A DNA stretch of 64,000 bases, from assembly GCA_029637525.1 (NCBI GenBank), contig CP072660.1, positions 831,612 to 895,611 of the forward strand, written 5' to 3'. Both the position numbers and the translations under genes were made by a program. Below the pieces are notes generated by a model. That model did not search any database, had not been told where the DNA came from, and was given only the letters and a program-made list of their open reading frames with translations. Within the stretch, counting starts at the first letter, position 1. Each line of letters opens with the position of its first letter. This DNA is from Desulfurococcaceae archaeon MEX13E-LK6-19 (GTDB lineage: Archaea; Thermoproteota; Thermoprotei_A; Sulfolobales; Desulfurococcaceae). Shown in pieces: positions 46,651-56,653 of the stretch.

Positions 46651-47559
46651 TTACTTTAACTCAGTTAAATCAATAATAGCGCCAGGAGGTTTAATGGGAA
46701 ACAATGTCTTCAATTCTTCTAATGACCTAGGTTTTATTACTTTAATAGCATTAACAACATTATCAATAAACCGGTCTATTTTTCCTAGTAAAGACTTGTC
46801 TGGATAAGCGATCGTTACTGTTATATGCTTTACTTTTTGTATATCCAGTGCTATCGAGTTTGCTATATGTGCTGTTAATGGATTAACAATTATTTTTCCA
46901 TTATAACAAACATACTCCTGTGCTTTAGCTATAACTGATGCTGACAATGTACTTATGTACACTGTTGTAAAGCATCTTTTTACTTCTTTGAATGATTTAT
47001 AAACATTATACCCTAATCTCTTAGCCAAGCCATACATTCTCTTAGAGCTAGTTACTATTGCGACGTCTCTTGCTTTCTCTAATGCATAAAGTGCAGCTAT
47101 CCCATCTATACCTAAACCGACTACTAGAACATCGTTTGTTCCAACAAGTTCGCCAACTTTGGCTCCTATGGCAGCATGGTATAGAATAGCGTCTTCAATA
47201 TTATGCTTGGATAATGTTGTAAAAACAGCGTCGTAGGGTATTGTAGCGTATTTCGCTAAAAGACCGTTTGCAGTATATCCTAGCACGGAATTATTTATGA
47301 AGGAAAGCGGTGAAACCACTATTAATGAGCCAGAGGACTCTGAAGGTGAACCAAATCCTGCTTCTATAATTCTAGCTACGCCGGTGTGTCCAATAACTAC
47401 AGGTTTTAGCAATGGGGCATAGCCAGATATGATATAGTTTTCAACACCGTCAACGAATACATATATTGGTTTGACAAGGTAGTATTTTTGTTGAATAGCT
47501 ATAGGTTCTTCGCTTACACGAATATTGTTGTTATCATAAATAAGTACTTGGTTCTTCAA
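46651..47559 (-). CDS. MDR-superfamily protein lacking the zinc ligands
   Basis: A 302-aa protein shaped like a medium-chain dehydrogenase: GroES-like half with PVVIGHTGVARIIEAG and a Rossmann half with VLVVGLGIDGIAALYALEKA near 148. In zinc alcohol dehydrogenases the first motif is GHExxG with Cys and His ligands; here the Glu is absent, no suitable cysteines are present and the N-terminus is short. A redox role without zinc, or a degenerate enzyme, is likely. The TTG start follows GAGGGGAG. Confidence 0.7.
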   Translation of the reverse strand: MKNQVLIYDNNNIRVSEEPIAIQQKYYLVKPIYVFVDGVENYIISGYAPLLKPVVIGHTGVARIIEAGFGSPSESSGSLIVVSPLSFINNSVLGYTANGLLAKYATIPYDAVFTTLSKHNIEDAILYHAAIGAKVGELVGTNDVLVVGLGIDGIAALYALEKARDVAIVTSSKRMYGLAKRLGYNVYKSFKEVKRCFTTVYISTLSASVIAKAQEYVCYNGKIIVNPLTAHIANSIALDIQKVKHITVTIAYPDKSLLGKIDRFIDNVVNAIKVIKPRSLEELKTLFPIKPPGAIIDLTELK

Positions 47560-47628
47560 ATAACTCCCCTCTTAATTAGGTTTTTAGAAGAAGACATAGT
47601 AAATATAAGTTACTTGGTGGAATAGGTT

Positions 47629-47985
47629 TTGAGCCTAGGGGATGTAGCGAAATGGGTTAGCAAAGATGCACGTTACAAAATAATAGAAGTACTTGTATCA
47701 ACAAGGAGTGCGAGAACACTAGCATCGCAATTAGGTGTCTCTCATACAGTTATCAACAAGTACCTAAAAAGAAAAACACATCCTAGTGATGAAACACTTG
47801 CACGCGCGCTTAACATTGTTGAAGAATATGAGCGTAAAAGAGTATTGCAAATCCTCGTAGAAGATATTCTAGAAGCTCTTACAATACTTGTTAACGAGAT
47901 TAAAGATAGTGGCGACAAAGATTTGCTGGAATATATTTCCAGTAAGCTCATTAGTGTCTTGGAGGCGATCAAAGAAGATGAGTGA
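47629..47985 (+). CDS. Helix-turn-helix protein, unknown
   Basis: A 118-aa protein. An N-terminal helix-turn-helix is visible: ARTLASQLGVSHTVINKYLKRKTHPSDETLARAL, about 27-60, of the XRE or resolvase-like type. The rest is helical and acidic. It is probably a transcriptional regulator. It starts with TTG and its end overlaps the next gene by eight bases (ATGAGTGA). Confidence 0.78.
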   Translation: MSLGDVAKWVSKDARYKIIEVLVSTRSARTLASQLGVSHTVINKYLKRKTHPSDETLARALNIVEEYERKRVLQILVEDILEALTILVNEIKDSGDKDLLEYISSKLISVLEAIKEDE

Positions 47986-48367
47986 AGAAAAACCCCTACT
48001 CGCTGATGGTAGTATAATAGAAGACTATAGACCATTACTTGTCTACTGGAGAAAGGCACGTAAGGTAAAGAAGGAACTCGCTGACAAGGCGATATTATCT
48101 AATGAAGATTTCCGTGAACTACAACAAGTCGTAGAGTCACTGGCAGGAAAGAGTTTATTCGAATTAATCGAGTTATTTAAAAAGAAATTCTCTACACGTA
48201 TAGACCCTGACTTGGCTAGGGAAGCTATTAAGGAAGTTTATGGTGTTGAACTGAGTTCTGAAGAAGCCAGAGATAGAATAGCGTACATTATGGCTGGATG
48301 GCTGCTTGAGGCAGGCCGGCAAATGAAAATAATTGGGTATCGTAGTTGGCGTAATGGGGTTAGATGA
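47978..48367 (+). CDS. Small helical protein, unknown
   Basis: A protein of 129 aa, charged and mostly helical (RKARKVKKELADKAILSNED; RIDPDLAREAIKEVYGVELSSEEARDRIAYIM). No motif is recognised. The ATG at 47978 overlaps the stop of the HTH gene, so it is likely translationally coupled and may act with that regulator. The last eight bases overlap the convergent small gene. Confidence 0.72.
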   Translation: MSEEKPLLADGSIIEDYRPLLVYWRKARKVKKELADKAILSNEDFRELQQVVESLAGKSLFELIELFKKKFSTRIDPDLAREAIKEVYGVELSSEEARDRIAYIMAGWLLEAGRQMKIIGYRSWRNGVR

Positions 48368-48614
48368 GTACGTATAGTATTGTTTCAAAATACTTGGATA
48401 AGATCTCGTGAATACTTTGAGCCCTCGGTCTCTCAGTAATGACGAGTATTGTCTTAGTTTTTCTACTGATATCTTCAATTAATTTAGTAAGCGCTGTGGA
48501 ATCATTAGGAGCCTTTATGAAAACATAGTTCTTGCAAAGTTTTATATGCTCTGGTATATGGTTTTCAGAACAGTTCTCACAGAGGGATATAATTATGCTT
48601 ATACACTCGCTCAA
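48360..48614 (-). CDS. Small protein with Cys pair, unknown
   Basis: An 84-aa frame on the minus strand between two plus-strand units. It contains CENCSENHIPEHIKLC, which could bind a metal, followed by an alpha-beta segment ending TKTILVITERPRAQSIHEIL. It is more protein-like than the competing minus frame at 48173-48478. I recognise no family. Confidence 0.55.
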   Translation of the reverse strand: MSECISIIISLCENCSENHIPEHIKLCKNYVFIKAPNDSTALTKLIEDISRKTKTILVITERPRAQSIHEILSKYFETILYVLI

Positions 48615-48631
48615 GACGGGGTACCCCTATC

Positions 48632-48922
48632 ATGCTTATGCTTGATGACTTAAATAATATACTTGAAAACGTATTAAAGGAAGCTAGGAGAAAATGGATT
48701 GAAGCATGGGTTGAGAGGATAAAAGTTTCTAAAAGAAAATTCATAGTATTTATGGTAGTAAGCAATAATAAAGTTAAGGTTATTATTTATCGGGACAATA
48801 TAAAGGTTAGAGTCTATAGCCAGCTGAAAGGTCTATCGATCTCTCTAAAGAAAATAATTCAACGAGAATACGAGAAACATGTGAGGTTGAAAGAACGTGA
48901 AAGCAAAGAAGAATCTATATAA
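48632..48922 (+). CDS. Small basic protein, unknown
   Basis: A 96-aa, strongly basic protein: an N-terminal helix (LDDLNNILENVLKEARRKWIEAW) and a beta-rich centre (FIVFMVVSNNKVKVIIYRDNIKVRVYS). The start may be either of two neighbouring ATG codons. The end overlaps the following gene by 26 bases. Nucleic-acid binding is possible from the charge, but is only a guess. Confidence 0.62.
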   Translation: MLMLDDLNNILENVLKEARRKWIEAWVERIKVSKRKFIVFMVVSNNKVKVIIYRDNIKVRVYSQLKGLSISLKKIIQREYEKHVRLKERESKEESI

Positions 48923-49625
48923 AAAGAAAATACAAACCATAGTCGACATACTAGGTGATATAGTAAATCTCAAGGATATCGAGCGAGAACAGTTAATCAA
49001 GATGGTTGAAAAGATCTATAACGAGAGAAACATAGAGCCATTCAGAGGAAAAGCATATCCACCGGATATATTTGATAAAGAACTTGCAAGCCTATATGTA
49101 GTAGGAAAATATGGACTAGGGCTTGATGACGATTACCCTGAATTATTCAGAAAAATCTTTGATAAAGAAATAAGATTTGATGAAGCTATTGAGCATTTGA
49201 TGAACGGTGAATACGAAGAGGCAAGAAAAATACTATCAGAACTATCTCCACAAAAAGAAATAGACAGCAATACTCTTGCAAGGATGTTCCGAATAGCTTT
49301 TACAAAGATTATACTTGGGTTTGATGACGAGAATAGATTCTTTGAGTTATTGAAACGTGCAAAAGAAGCTTTTCCTGAAGAAGAACGGACTGTCAGGAAC
49401 TATGTGAGGTACTATATAGCCTTTAGAACAGCTGAGGCTATAGCAAAGGGTAATATCAGAGATAAACTAGCTAAGGAGATCTTTAAGCAGGCTCTCTCAG
49501 CCCGTCTTGGTATAGAAAAAATTCTGCCGTCAGATGACTACATTAGAGAAATATGTGTTAATGTGTTCAAGGTTCCTAGAGAAATATTAGAGAAGATATT
49601 GACTTCCAAGAAAGAAAAAGAGTAG
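48897..49625 (+). CDS. Crenarchaeal protein, probably DUF2192
   Basis: A protein of 242 aa, almost all helical. Segments such as IYNERNIEPFRGKAYPPDIF and KELASLYVVGKYGLGLDDDYPELF resemble the crenarchaeal family DUF2192 as I remember it. No catalytic motif or function is known. It starts with GTG inside the preceding small gene, so both are probably co-translated. Confidence 0.75.
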   Translation: MKAKKNLYKKKIQTIVDILGDIVNLKDIEREQLIKMVEKIYNERNIEPFRGKAYPPDIFDKELASLYVVGKYGLGLDDDYPELFRKIFDKEIRFDEAIEHLMNGEYEEARKILSELSPQKEIDSNTLARMFRIAFTKIILGFDDENRFFELLKRAKEAFPEEERTVRNYVRYYIAFRTAEAIAKGNIRDKLAKEIFKQALSARLGIEKILPSDDYIREICVNVFKVPREILEKILTSKKEKE

Positions 49626-49643
49626 AAACCGTAAAGGTCTTAT

Positions 49644-52277
49644 CTAGTATTTCCTAAGCATACTAATATATTTCATTACCTGGCTATGGAGTTTCTGTAA
49701 CAGCTTCTTTCTATCCTCCATCAACACTATATCACTGTATCCTTGTACAACTATGTTGTGGGCAAACGGGCTAGGTATAGTACTCGGTCCTATTTGTGCT
49801 AAACAGATCTCCCCGTTATGTACACGGTCTAACACTGTTTTTGCGGCATCTATATGCATATAGTCTTCAAGTATTTCTCTATAAGTTTCTTTTAACACAG
49901 GGAAATCAGGTATTTCCTCTACGACTCTCAACAACTCTTCTGCATTCAACTGCAGTTTTTGTACACTCCGCTCTACATCACGATACCTTCTCAGTATCAT
50001 GAAGGCTCTTTGGGCGCAATGCCTGAATCTTCTCTTAAGCATCTCGGTTTTCCTAAGTACTTTCTTGAGTATCTCATCTATATTGGTACTTTTTAGTTCC
50101 TTGAATAATCCTATCCAGTCGGCATCGTATCTTCCAGGGAGTGTGAGCATGAAACCATTATCATTTATTGTTACGCGGACATTGACACCAAGATGATTTC
50201 CTACAATATATGCATATGCTCTAGATAGAGCTGCGTTAACTCTTCTACCGAAAAGCGCGTGTACTATAATGTTTCTCCTAATCCCCTCGTCATAGATTTC
50301 TATTAAGATAAGTTTGTCGCTTGGGACAAGACCGTTTGCAAACATTATTTGCTCCCAAATATACTGGTAAATATTTTCAGCAGCATCTCTATCGAGATTA
50401 TACTCTCTAACTAGGTAATCGATTACATCTTCTCTAGGCCGTGTTTTTATCATCTCAGCTATTGTTCTCCTAAATTTCCCGACTTCTAGTGCTGAGTCAA
50501 ATGATAATGGAAGCATTTCGCTGAACCAGCTTGGTACAGTAGGTTTCGCTCCATCTGCTGGTTTAACTATGACTCTCAATCCATAGCTTCTCAAGTACTC
50601 GTATACTCTACCACCGAGTACGAACAAATCTCCTGGAGCAAGGTATTCCACGAACTCTTCTTCGAGATCGCCTACGTATTTTCCGTCTATGGTGAATACC
50701 CTTGCTTTCGATTCATCAGGGATTGTCCCTATGTTTAAGAAGTAAATCATTCTTGCTCCTTTCTTTCTACCAAAAACCCCCTCTTTTTCATCTAGCCATA
50801 TTTTAGCGTACACACGCATATGCTCCAGGTAGTCCATGTATTTTCCAGCAAGGTATCTGAGCGTGTTCATGTAGTCTTCCCAGGAGAGTGTATGGAAGGT
50901 ATAACTCCTCTTGATTACACGATACGCTTCGTCGATGCGCCATTTCTTCTCTAAGGCCATGCCTACAAGATGTTGCGCTAATACGTCAAGCGGGTTCTTG
51001 GGTATTCTTACTTTGTCTATCTTCCTCTCAAGAGCGGCTTTGGCTAAAACAGTACACTCGACAAGATCGTCCCTATCAACTACAATAATTCTTCCTTTGC
51101 TTACTTCTCTTATATGATGTCCTGCTCTACCAATTCTCTGGAGCAATCTGCTAACACTCTTAGGGCTACTTAGGAGAACGACAAGATCTATGTACCCTAT
51201 GTCTATACCTAGTTCAAGACTTGTCGAGCTAACTATTACTCTAAGTTCTCCTCTCTTCAGTTTCTCCTCAATCTCAAGTCTAAGTTCTCTACTCAAGCTA
51301 CTATGATGCGCCTCTATTTCATCTACGTCAACTATTTTCAGATTCTCCATGAGCTTTCTGAGTTTGTAGACTACGCGTTCTGTAGCACTCCTTGTGTTCG
51401 TAAACACTAGTGTTGTACGGTGATTCTTTATCAGATCAATAAGTGTTTCATAGATAGCGTTGTTTATCTCCTCAGCACTGGCATGAACGAGATCTTTAAC
51501 GGGACATAGTACTTTTATGTCAATGGGTTTCGTGAATCTTGCATCAACGATCATGCATGGACGAGGATTACCGTCGTCAGTAAATCCTACAAGAAACTTA
51601 GCTACTTCTTCGAGAGGAGCTATTGTTGCACTCAAACCTATTCTAATAAGGGGTCTTCCAACAAGTTCTTCGAGTCTTTCAACACTTAAACTTAGATGAC
51701 TACCACGTTTACTACTGGCAAGTTCATGGATTTCATCTATCACAATATACTTGGTTGTCTTCAGTCTTTCTCTAAATCTAGGTGCATTGAGTATTATGCC
51801 TAGGCTTTCAGGAGTTGTTATCAGTATGTGTGGTGGATCTCGAACCATTCTTTGTTTTTCACTAGGACTTGTGTCACTAGTTCTTACAGCGACTTTTATT
51901 TCAGGTAATTCTATACCGTTTTCTTTAGCTACTTCACGTATACCCTTGATAGGCTCAAGAAGATTCCTCCTCATATCATTGTTTAGTGCTCTAAGAGGAC
52001 TCACATAAACTACCTGTATTCCCTCAGGCAATGAACCATGTTTTTCGTAATACTCATATAAATCATCTATTATAGCAAGGAAAACGGCTAAGGTTTTACC
52101 TGTGCCAGTAGGCGATGAAATTAATACATTATTCTTTGCTTTTATAAGAGGTATAGCCATTCTTTGTGGTGGAGTAAATGTTCCGTATTTCCTCTTGAAC
52201 CACTCTCTAACATACGGTCTAAGCATACCATAAACTTCTTCATCACTATGAGTGTCATTAACTATTTTTATCGTCAT
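49644..52277 (-). CDS. Lhr-type superfamily 2 DNA/RNA helicase
   Basis: An 877-aa helicase: Q-motif region TFTPPQRMAIPLI near 37, motif I SSPTGTGKT near 55, motif II VIDEIHEL near 182, motif III GLSATIAPL near 218, motif V TSLELGIDIG and motif VI RLLQRIGRAGHH near 380. The winged-helix and Lhr-core C-terminal part includes FVLGGRVYEYL. Archaeal Lhr helicases unwind forked DNA and RNA-DNA hybrids and are linked to repair. The ATG follows GGTG. Confidence 0.94.
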   Translation of the reverse strand: MTIKIVNDTHSDEEVYGMLRPYVREWFKRKYGTFTPPQRMAIPLIKAKNNVLISSPTGTGKTLAVFLAIIDDLYEYYEKHGSLPEGIQVVYVSPLRALNNDMRRNLLEPIKGIREVAKENGIELPEIKVAVRTSDTSPSEKQRMVRDPPHILITTPESLGIILNAPRFRERLKTTKYIVIDEIHELASSKRGSHLSLSVERLEELVGRPLIRIGLSATIAPLEEVAKFLVGFTDDGNPRPCMIVDARFTKPIDIKVLCPVKDLVHASAEEINNAIYETLIDLIKNHRTTLVFTNTRSATERVVYKLRKLMENLKIVDVDEIEAHHSSLSRELRLEIEEKLKRGELRVIVSSTSLELGIDIGYIDLVVLLSSPKSVSRLLQRIGRAGHHIREVSKGRIIVVDRDDLVECTVLAKAALERKIDKVRIPKNPLDVLAQHLVGMALEKKWRIDEAYRVIKRSYTFHTLSWEDYMNTLRYLAGKYMDYLEHMRVYAKIWLDEKEGVFGRKKGARMIYFLNIGTIPDESKARVFTIDGKYVGDLEEEFVEYLAPGDLFVLGGRVYEYLRSYGLRVIVKPADGAKPTVPSWFSEMLPLSFDSALEVGKFRRTIAEMIKTRPREDVIDYLVREYNLDRDAAENIYQYIWEQIMFANGLVPSDKLILIEIYDEGIRRNIIVHALFGRRVNAALSRAYAYIVGNHLGVNVRVTINDNGFMLTLPGRYDADWIGLFKELKSTNIDEILKKVLRKTEMLKRRFRHCAQRAFMILRRYRDVERSVQKLQLNAEELLRVVEEIPDFPVLKETYREILEDYMHIDAAKTVLDRVHNGEICLAQIGPSTIPSPFAHNIVVQGYSDIVLMEDRKKLLQKLHSQVMKYISMLRKY

Positions 52278-52366
52278 ACTCTTCTAGCACCGTTCCCCAT
52301 GTATGCTATATACTACACTTTCAGGGATCCATGGTGAGGGCGGGGATACTCCCCCAGTAATATAGA

Positions 52367-53803
52367 TTATTTAAAGATTATATCGTGAGGCCACCTCATA
52401 AATGTGTATAAATACCCTAGGCTATAAGCAAGAAGCCATAAGCCAGTTAACAGTATTCCGATGTACAATAAGTAGAATGAAGTAATGATAAATATTATTC
52501 CTAAGACTAATTCTGTAGGGAATCTAAGTGTACCTAGAAGATGTTCGTGAACTCCCTTGGGGGTTCTTTTGTATGTGTACTTCTTTCTAAGGATTGCAAG
52601 GATCATCCCCTTTGAGACAGCGGGGGTCAGTGCTATCGTGGCAGCAGAGATTCTGCCAAGACTAACCAGGGCCTTATAGAACGAGGCCCCAGTCTCTGCA
52701 GCTGATTCAGCATAGTTCTTGATGTAGAGGGCAGCAGTTATACTCCATAGAACGTTTATTATCCAAGCATAAGCAAAGGGATCGATTTTATACGCTATTG
52801 AGACGAATACTGCCAAAGGTATCCCTATTAAAGCTAGGAGCAGCGGGAGATATTGTAATAAGAACAGGAAGGCCTCTATGCGTGCATAGAAACGTTGTTT
52901 ACTAAATATTATGTGTTTAAACCTAGAAATAACTACATCCATTGCACCATAAGCCCATCTCTCCTGCTGGATTCTGAACGACTTGAATCTACGAGGTACT
53001 TCAACAAGTACTTCTTCTTCATCTAAATAAATGATCTTGTCTCCTCTATACATTATCCTAGCACCAAGCTCCATATCGTCTTGTATGCGTTCTTCATCCC
53101 ATCCATTATAGATTTTCTTAAGCTTATCAGCATCATATATCGTCCCAGTACCTACAGGGAATACTGGGAGTTTCAAACAAGATCTACCGCGATAAATTGA
53201 ATCAACTATATAATCCATGGTGTGGGCAAGTGCCTCGCTTAATCGGGTATCTTTGTTTTTTGCACTCCATCTACCAACAACAGCCATGGCTTTAGTTCTT
53301 ATGAGCTTAACTCCTTTAATTATAAAGCTCTCGTTTATTCTACTGTCAACATCCATTATGTATACTGTTTCACCTATGGAAGCCCATAAACCGGTGTTTA
53401 GAGCACCTGTTCTAAATCCTCTTGGCTCGCTTCTCCAGAGGAAAATGATGTTTAATCCTTTTTGTCTCCATTTATTGACTAGGTTTTGTATCTGTAGGGC
53501 ATAGTCTTTAGTATCATCGGATACTATAATGATCTCTATTTTATCTCTTATACTCCATTCACTGAGGTTATTTAGTGCATCATCTATATACTCGAGTGGT
53601 TCTTTGCGTACAGGAATTATTATTGAGACTATTGGTCTATTTGAGTGCTCATCTCTAAGTATGTCTTCAGATGTTACGTTAAATGATTTCTTTGGGCACT
53701 TTTTTCCACAGATATAGAACAGTCCCTGGAGAAGCAGGATAAACATGGATGGTATAGCTATTATTCCCACGGCTATTAGCGATAATATGCCAGGGTCAAT
53801 CAT
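52367..53803 (-). CDS. Membrane glycosyltransferase family 2 (processive type)
   Basis: A protein of 478 aa: N-terminal span, then a GT-A domain with SIIIPVRKEPLEYIDDAL near 68, DDTKD, the DxD-type YIMDVDSRI near 140, the acceptor motif WDEERIQDDMELG near 228 and QQERWAYGAM near 268 (the Q-x-x-RW signature), followed by about four membrane spans. This is the layout of cellulose- or hyaluronan-synthase-like enzymes. The product is unknown. AAGGAG precedes the ATG. Confidence 0.9.
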   Translation of the reverse strand: MIDPGILSLIAVGIIAIPSMFILLLQGLFYICGKKCPKKSFNVTSEDILRDEHSNRPIVSIIIPVRKEPLEYIDDALNNLSEWSIRDKIEIIIVSDDTKDYALQIQNLVNKWRQKGLNIIFLWRSEPRGFRTGALNTGLWASIGETVYIMDVDSRINESFIIKGVKLIRTKAMAVVGRWSAKNKDTRLSEALAHTMDYIVDSIYRGRSCLKLPVFPVGTGTIYDADKLKKIYNGWDEERIQDDMELGARIMYRGDKIIYLDEEEVLVEVPRRFKSFRIQQERWAYGAMDVVISRFKHIIFSKQRFYARIEAFLFLLQYLPLLLALIGIPLAVFVSIAYKIDPFAYAWIINVLWSITAALYIKNYAESAAETGASFYKALVSLGRISAATIALTPAVSKGMILAILRKKYTYKRTPKGVHEHLLGTLRFPTELVLGIIFIITSFYLLYIGILLTGLWLLAYSLGYLYTFMRWPHDIIFK

Positions 53804-53864
53804 CACAATTTCTCCTTGCTAGAGTTATTAACTACGTGTAGCGTAGACTATTACTCTGGTGTAG

Positions 53865-55250
53865 TTGTATATGCAGGACATCCTCAATAAAATTGTATCG
53901 TACATAGTTGACAAGGGAGCCGATTTCGTTGATATCAGGGTTGAAGACTATAGTGTTGACTCGATTGATATAAAGGATGGTAAAGTACATAAAGCATCGA
54001 CATCGTTAATTAAAGGAGCATCTATTAGGGTTTTGTACAAGGGAGCATTGGGTTTCTCAGCTGTAAGCAAAATTGACTATGATAGCCTTAGGTTGGCTGC
54101 TGATTCAGCTCTTAGGCAGGCACGTGTACTAAGTGAAGCAAATGTATCAACAAATTTCTATAGAGTTAGTAGTCGTCATGATGTTGTTAAAGAAGATATT
54201 GCTGTAAATCCAAGAGACGTTGATATAGGCGATAAGATAAGGGATCTACTTGAATTAAATAAGACCATTACAAATCTTAGCAACAGGATCAAAGCTATAA
54301 CAATACGTTACGCAGACATTATAGGTAAGACAATATACGTTTCTAGTGAAGAACGCTATATCGAGCAAGAGCAGTGCTATACATGGCTTTACCTATGGGT
54401 TACAGGCAAGGAGGGAGACATACTAGCGCCCGTACGTCACGAAATAGGTACTAGGAAAGGATACTATCTGTTCAAGAAATATGATATGAATGAGCTAGCT
54501 AAGGTTACTGTAGATAAAATGGAGAAGCAGTTTAAGGCAAAGACGCCTAAAGGAGGAGTGTACCCAGCTGTTCTGGCACCAGAAATAGTCGGCGTTTTTA
54601 TACATGAGGCGTTTGGCCACCTAGCTGAAGCAGACTTGACTATGTCGGGTAGTGTCCTAAAGGATAAGCTGGGTGAGAAAGTAGCAAGTGAACTAGTAAC
54701 TATAGTTGATGACCCAACAATACCTGATGCGTTTGGAACATTTAAATACGATGACGAAGGTATTGAGGCTACTCCAGTAAACATAGTTGTTAATGGCGTG
54801 TTAAGACAATTAATGACAGATAGAAGATACGCATATTATCTAAACACTAAGCCAACGGGGAATGCTAGAGCAGAAGACTATAATGTACCGCCTTTGATTA
54901 GAATGAGAACAACATACATAAAACCAGGCGATATGACTTTAGAAGAATTATTTGAAGGAATAAAATACGGGTACTACATCGTTAGTTTTAGAGGCGGTCA
55001 AGCAAATCTTGATGGTACATTCCAGGTTGGTGTACAAGAAGCCTATGAGATCATTGATGGCGAGATAGGTGAGCCTGTTAGAAACATGAGTATAAGTGGG
55101 AACACTCTTGAGACACTTAAGCACATAACAGGTGTCGGGAAAGACTTTGAAATAGGATATGGTAGGTGCGGTAAAGGTCAAACGGTCTTTGTTTCAGATG
55201 GAGGTCCACATGTTCGTGTAGAAAAAATACTCGTGGGTGGTAGTTTATGA
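53865..55250 (+). CDS. tldD: TldD-family metalloprotease
   Basis: A 461-aa protein with the active-site motif FIHEAFGHLAEAD (H-E-x3-H) near 245 and the nearby GTFKYDDEG and RTTYIKPGDMTLEELFEGI segments. TldD and TldE form a heterodimeric protease that degrades unfolded peptides in bacteria. The start is either the TTG at 53865 or the ATG at 53871. It overlaps tldE by four bases. Confidence 0.94.
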   Translation: MYMQDILNKIVSYIVDKGADFVDIRVEDYSVDSIDIKDGKVHKASTSLIKGASIRVLYKGALGFSAVSKIDYDSLRLAADSALRQARVLSEANVSTNFYRVSSRHDVVKEDIAVNPRDVDIGDKIRDLLELNKTITNLSNRIKAITIRYADIIGKTIYVSSEERYIEQEQCYTWLYLWVTGKEGDILAPVRHEIGTRKGYYLFKKYDMNELAKVTVDKMEKQFKAKTPKGGVYPAVLAPEIVGVFIHEAFGHLAEADLTMSGSVLKDKLGEKVASELVTIVDDPTIPDAFGTFKYDDEGIEATPVNIVVNGVLRQLMTDRRYAYYLNTKPTGNARAEDYNVPPLIRMRTTYIKPGDMTLEELFEGIKYGYYIVSFRGGQANLDGTFQVGVQEAYEIIDGEIGEPVRNMSISGNTLETLKHITGVGKDFEIGYGRCGKGQTVFVSDGGPHVRVEKILVGGSL

Positions 55251-56611
55251 GTAGTCTTATATCAAGAGAACTAAATATCTATGATACAGCTGTTGTTGCA
55301 TTAAGAAAAGCAATGCAAAAAGGAGTCGATGAGGCGGAAGTATTTATCGTTAAGACAAAGAGCATAAACACAGACATAAACAACAATAGGATTACTGGAT
55401 CGTATATGGTCACAGAAACAGGAGTTGGCATAAGAGTAGTTGTGGGTAAAAGGATAGGTTTTGCATCGACAAATAAAATTGATATAAATAGTCTAGAGAA
55501 AACTATAGAGCAAGCAATATCTATTGCTAGGGCTAGTGAGCCAGATGAGCATTGGCCAGGTTTTCCGCAACCTGCTGACTATAAAATACCGGAAAAGATC
55601 TATAATCCTGAACTTGCAAGGGTAAGTGAAGAAACTATTATTGAGAAAACAAAATTGATGCTTGAGAAGTTCCTAGAGGATAAAAGAATAGTTGTTGTAT
55701 GGGGTAGTCTTAGTGTTGGCGTGTCAACTGTAGCTATTGCGAATAGTAATGGTGTTGCAAACGTTGAGCATGCAACAACAGCTGTTATAGGAGCAGGTAT
55801 TGTGGCGAGAACGGGAAGCGATGTTACGCCTGTTGTTTATGATTACAACTTATCCAGAGTTTCATTACCGCCTATAGAGCCTCTTGTCGAGAAACTCAAA
55901 GACCTTGCTGTAAATAGTTTAAAGCCTATAAAAATAGAGCAGAAGAAAATGCCCGTAATACTCTATCCCATAGCTGTTGACGAGCTTCTATCGTATACTC
56001 TCGCCGAGGCTATAAGCGGAGATAATGTTGTTCGCGGAAGAAGCATACTTGCAGGTAAAGTTGGTCAACAGGTGTTCTCAGAGAAGCTGACAATTATTGA
56101 TAATGGACTCCTTAAACATGGATGGTATACGGGTATATTCGACGGAGAAGGCGTTCCTATGCAGGAAACAATTGTTATAGAGAAAGGTGTTGTAAAGAAC
56201 TTCTTATTTGATACATACTGGGCAGCAAGATATGGTGGCGAGAGTACAGGCAATGCTGGTAGACAAGGATATAGAAGTACTCCAGCAATCACGCCAACAA
56301 ACTTAGTTATTAAGCCAGGTGATATGAGTAGTCATGAGATAATTGCTGAAACAAAACAAGGACTACTAGTCTATGGACTACAGGGTGCTCATAGTAGCAA
56401 CCCTGAAACAGGCGAGTTTAGTGCAGTAGCTACACCAGCCTGGTACATTGAGAACGGTGTATTAAAGCCAGTTCGTGGCGTGATGATCTCTGGTAACATC
56501 TATGAGTGTCTTAAGAAATTAGAGTATATCAGTAAGGACTATGAACAAAAGGGACACTGGGTAGCTCCCTACATAAGGCTTGAAGAAGTTAATGTTATAC
56601 CACGTTGTTAG
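55247..56611 (+). CDS. tldE: TldE/PmbA-family protein
   Basis: A 454-aa partner of TldD. It shares the fold but lacks the H-E-x3-H motif, as expected for TldE. Recognisable parts are ETGVGIRVVVGKRIGFASTN near 65, SGDNVVRGRS near 255 and GYRSTPAITPTNLVIKPGD near 340. It starts four bases before the tldD stop (ATGA), so the subunits are made together. Confidence 0.93.
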   Translation: MSSLISRELNIYDTAVVALRKAMQKGVDEAEVFIVKTKSINTDINNNRITGSYMVTETGVGIRVVVGKRIGFASTNKIDINSLEKTIEQAISIARASEPDEHWPGFPQPADYKIPEKIYNPELARVSEETIIEKTKLMLEKFLEDKRIVVVWGSLSVGVSTVAIANSNGVANVEHATTAVIGAGIVARTGSDVTPVVYDYNLSRVSLPPIEPLVEKLKDLAVNSLKPIKIEQKKMPVILYPIAVDELLSYTLAEAISGDNVVRGRSILAGKVGQQVFSEKLTIIDNGLLKHGWYTGIFDGEGVPMQETIVIEKGVVKNFLFDTYWAARYGGESTGNAGRQGYRSTPAITPTNLVIKPGDMSSHEIIAETKQGLLVYGLQGAHSSNPETGEFSAVATPAWYIENGVLKPVRGVMISGNIYECLKKLEYISKDYEQKGHWVAPYIRLEEVNVIPRC

Positions 56612-56653
56612 TCTTTATTTTTCTCTAAACACACAATTATAATTGGTGGCATT

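Noticed and set aside
48173-48478. Minus-strand frame overlapping the small gene at 47978-48367
   Set aside because: It lies largely antisense to a better-supported gene.
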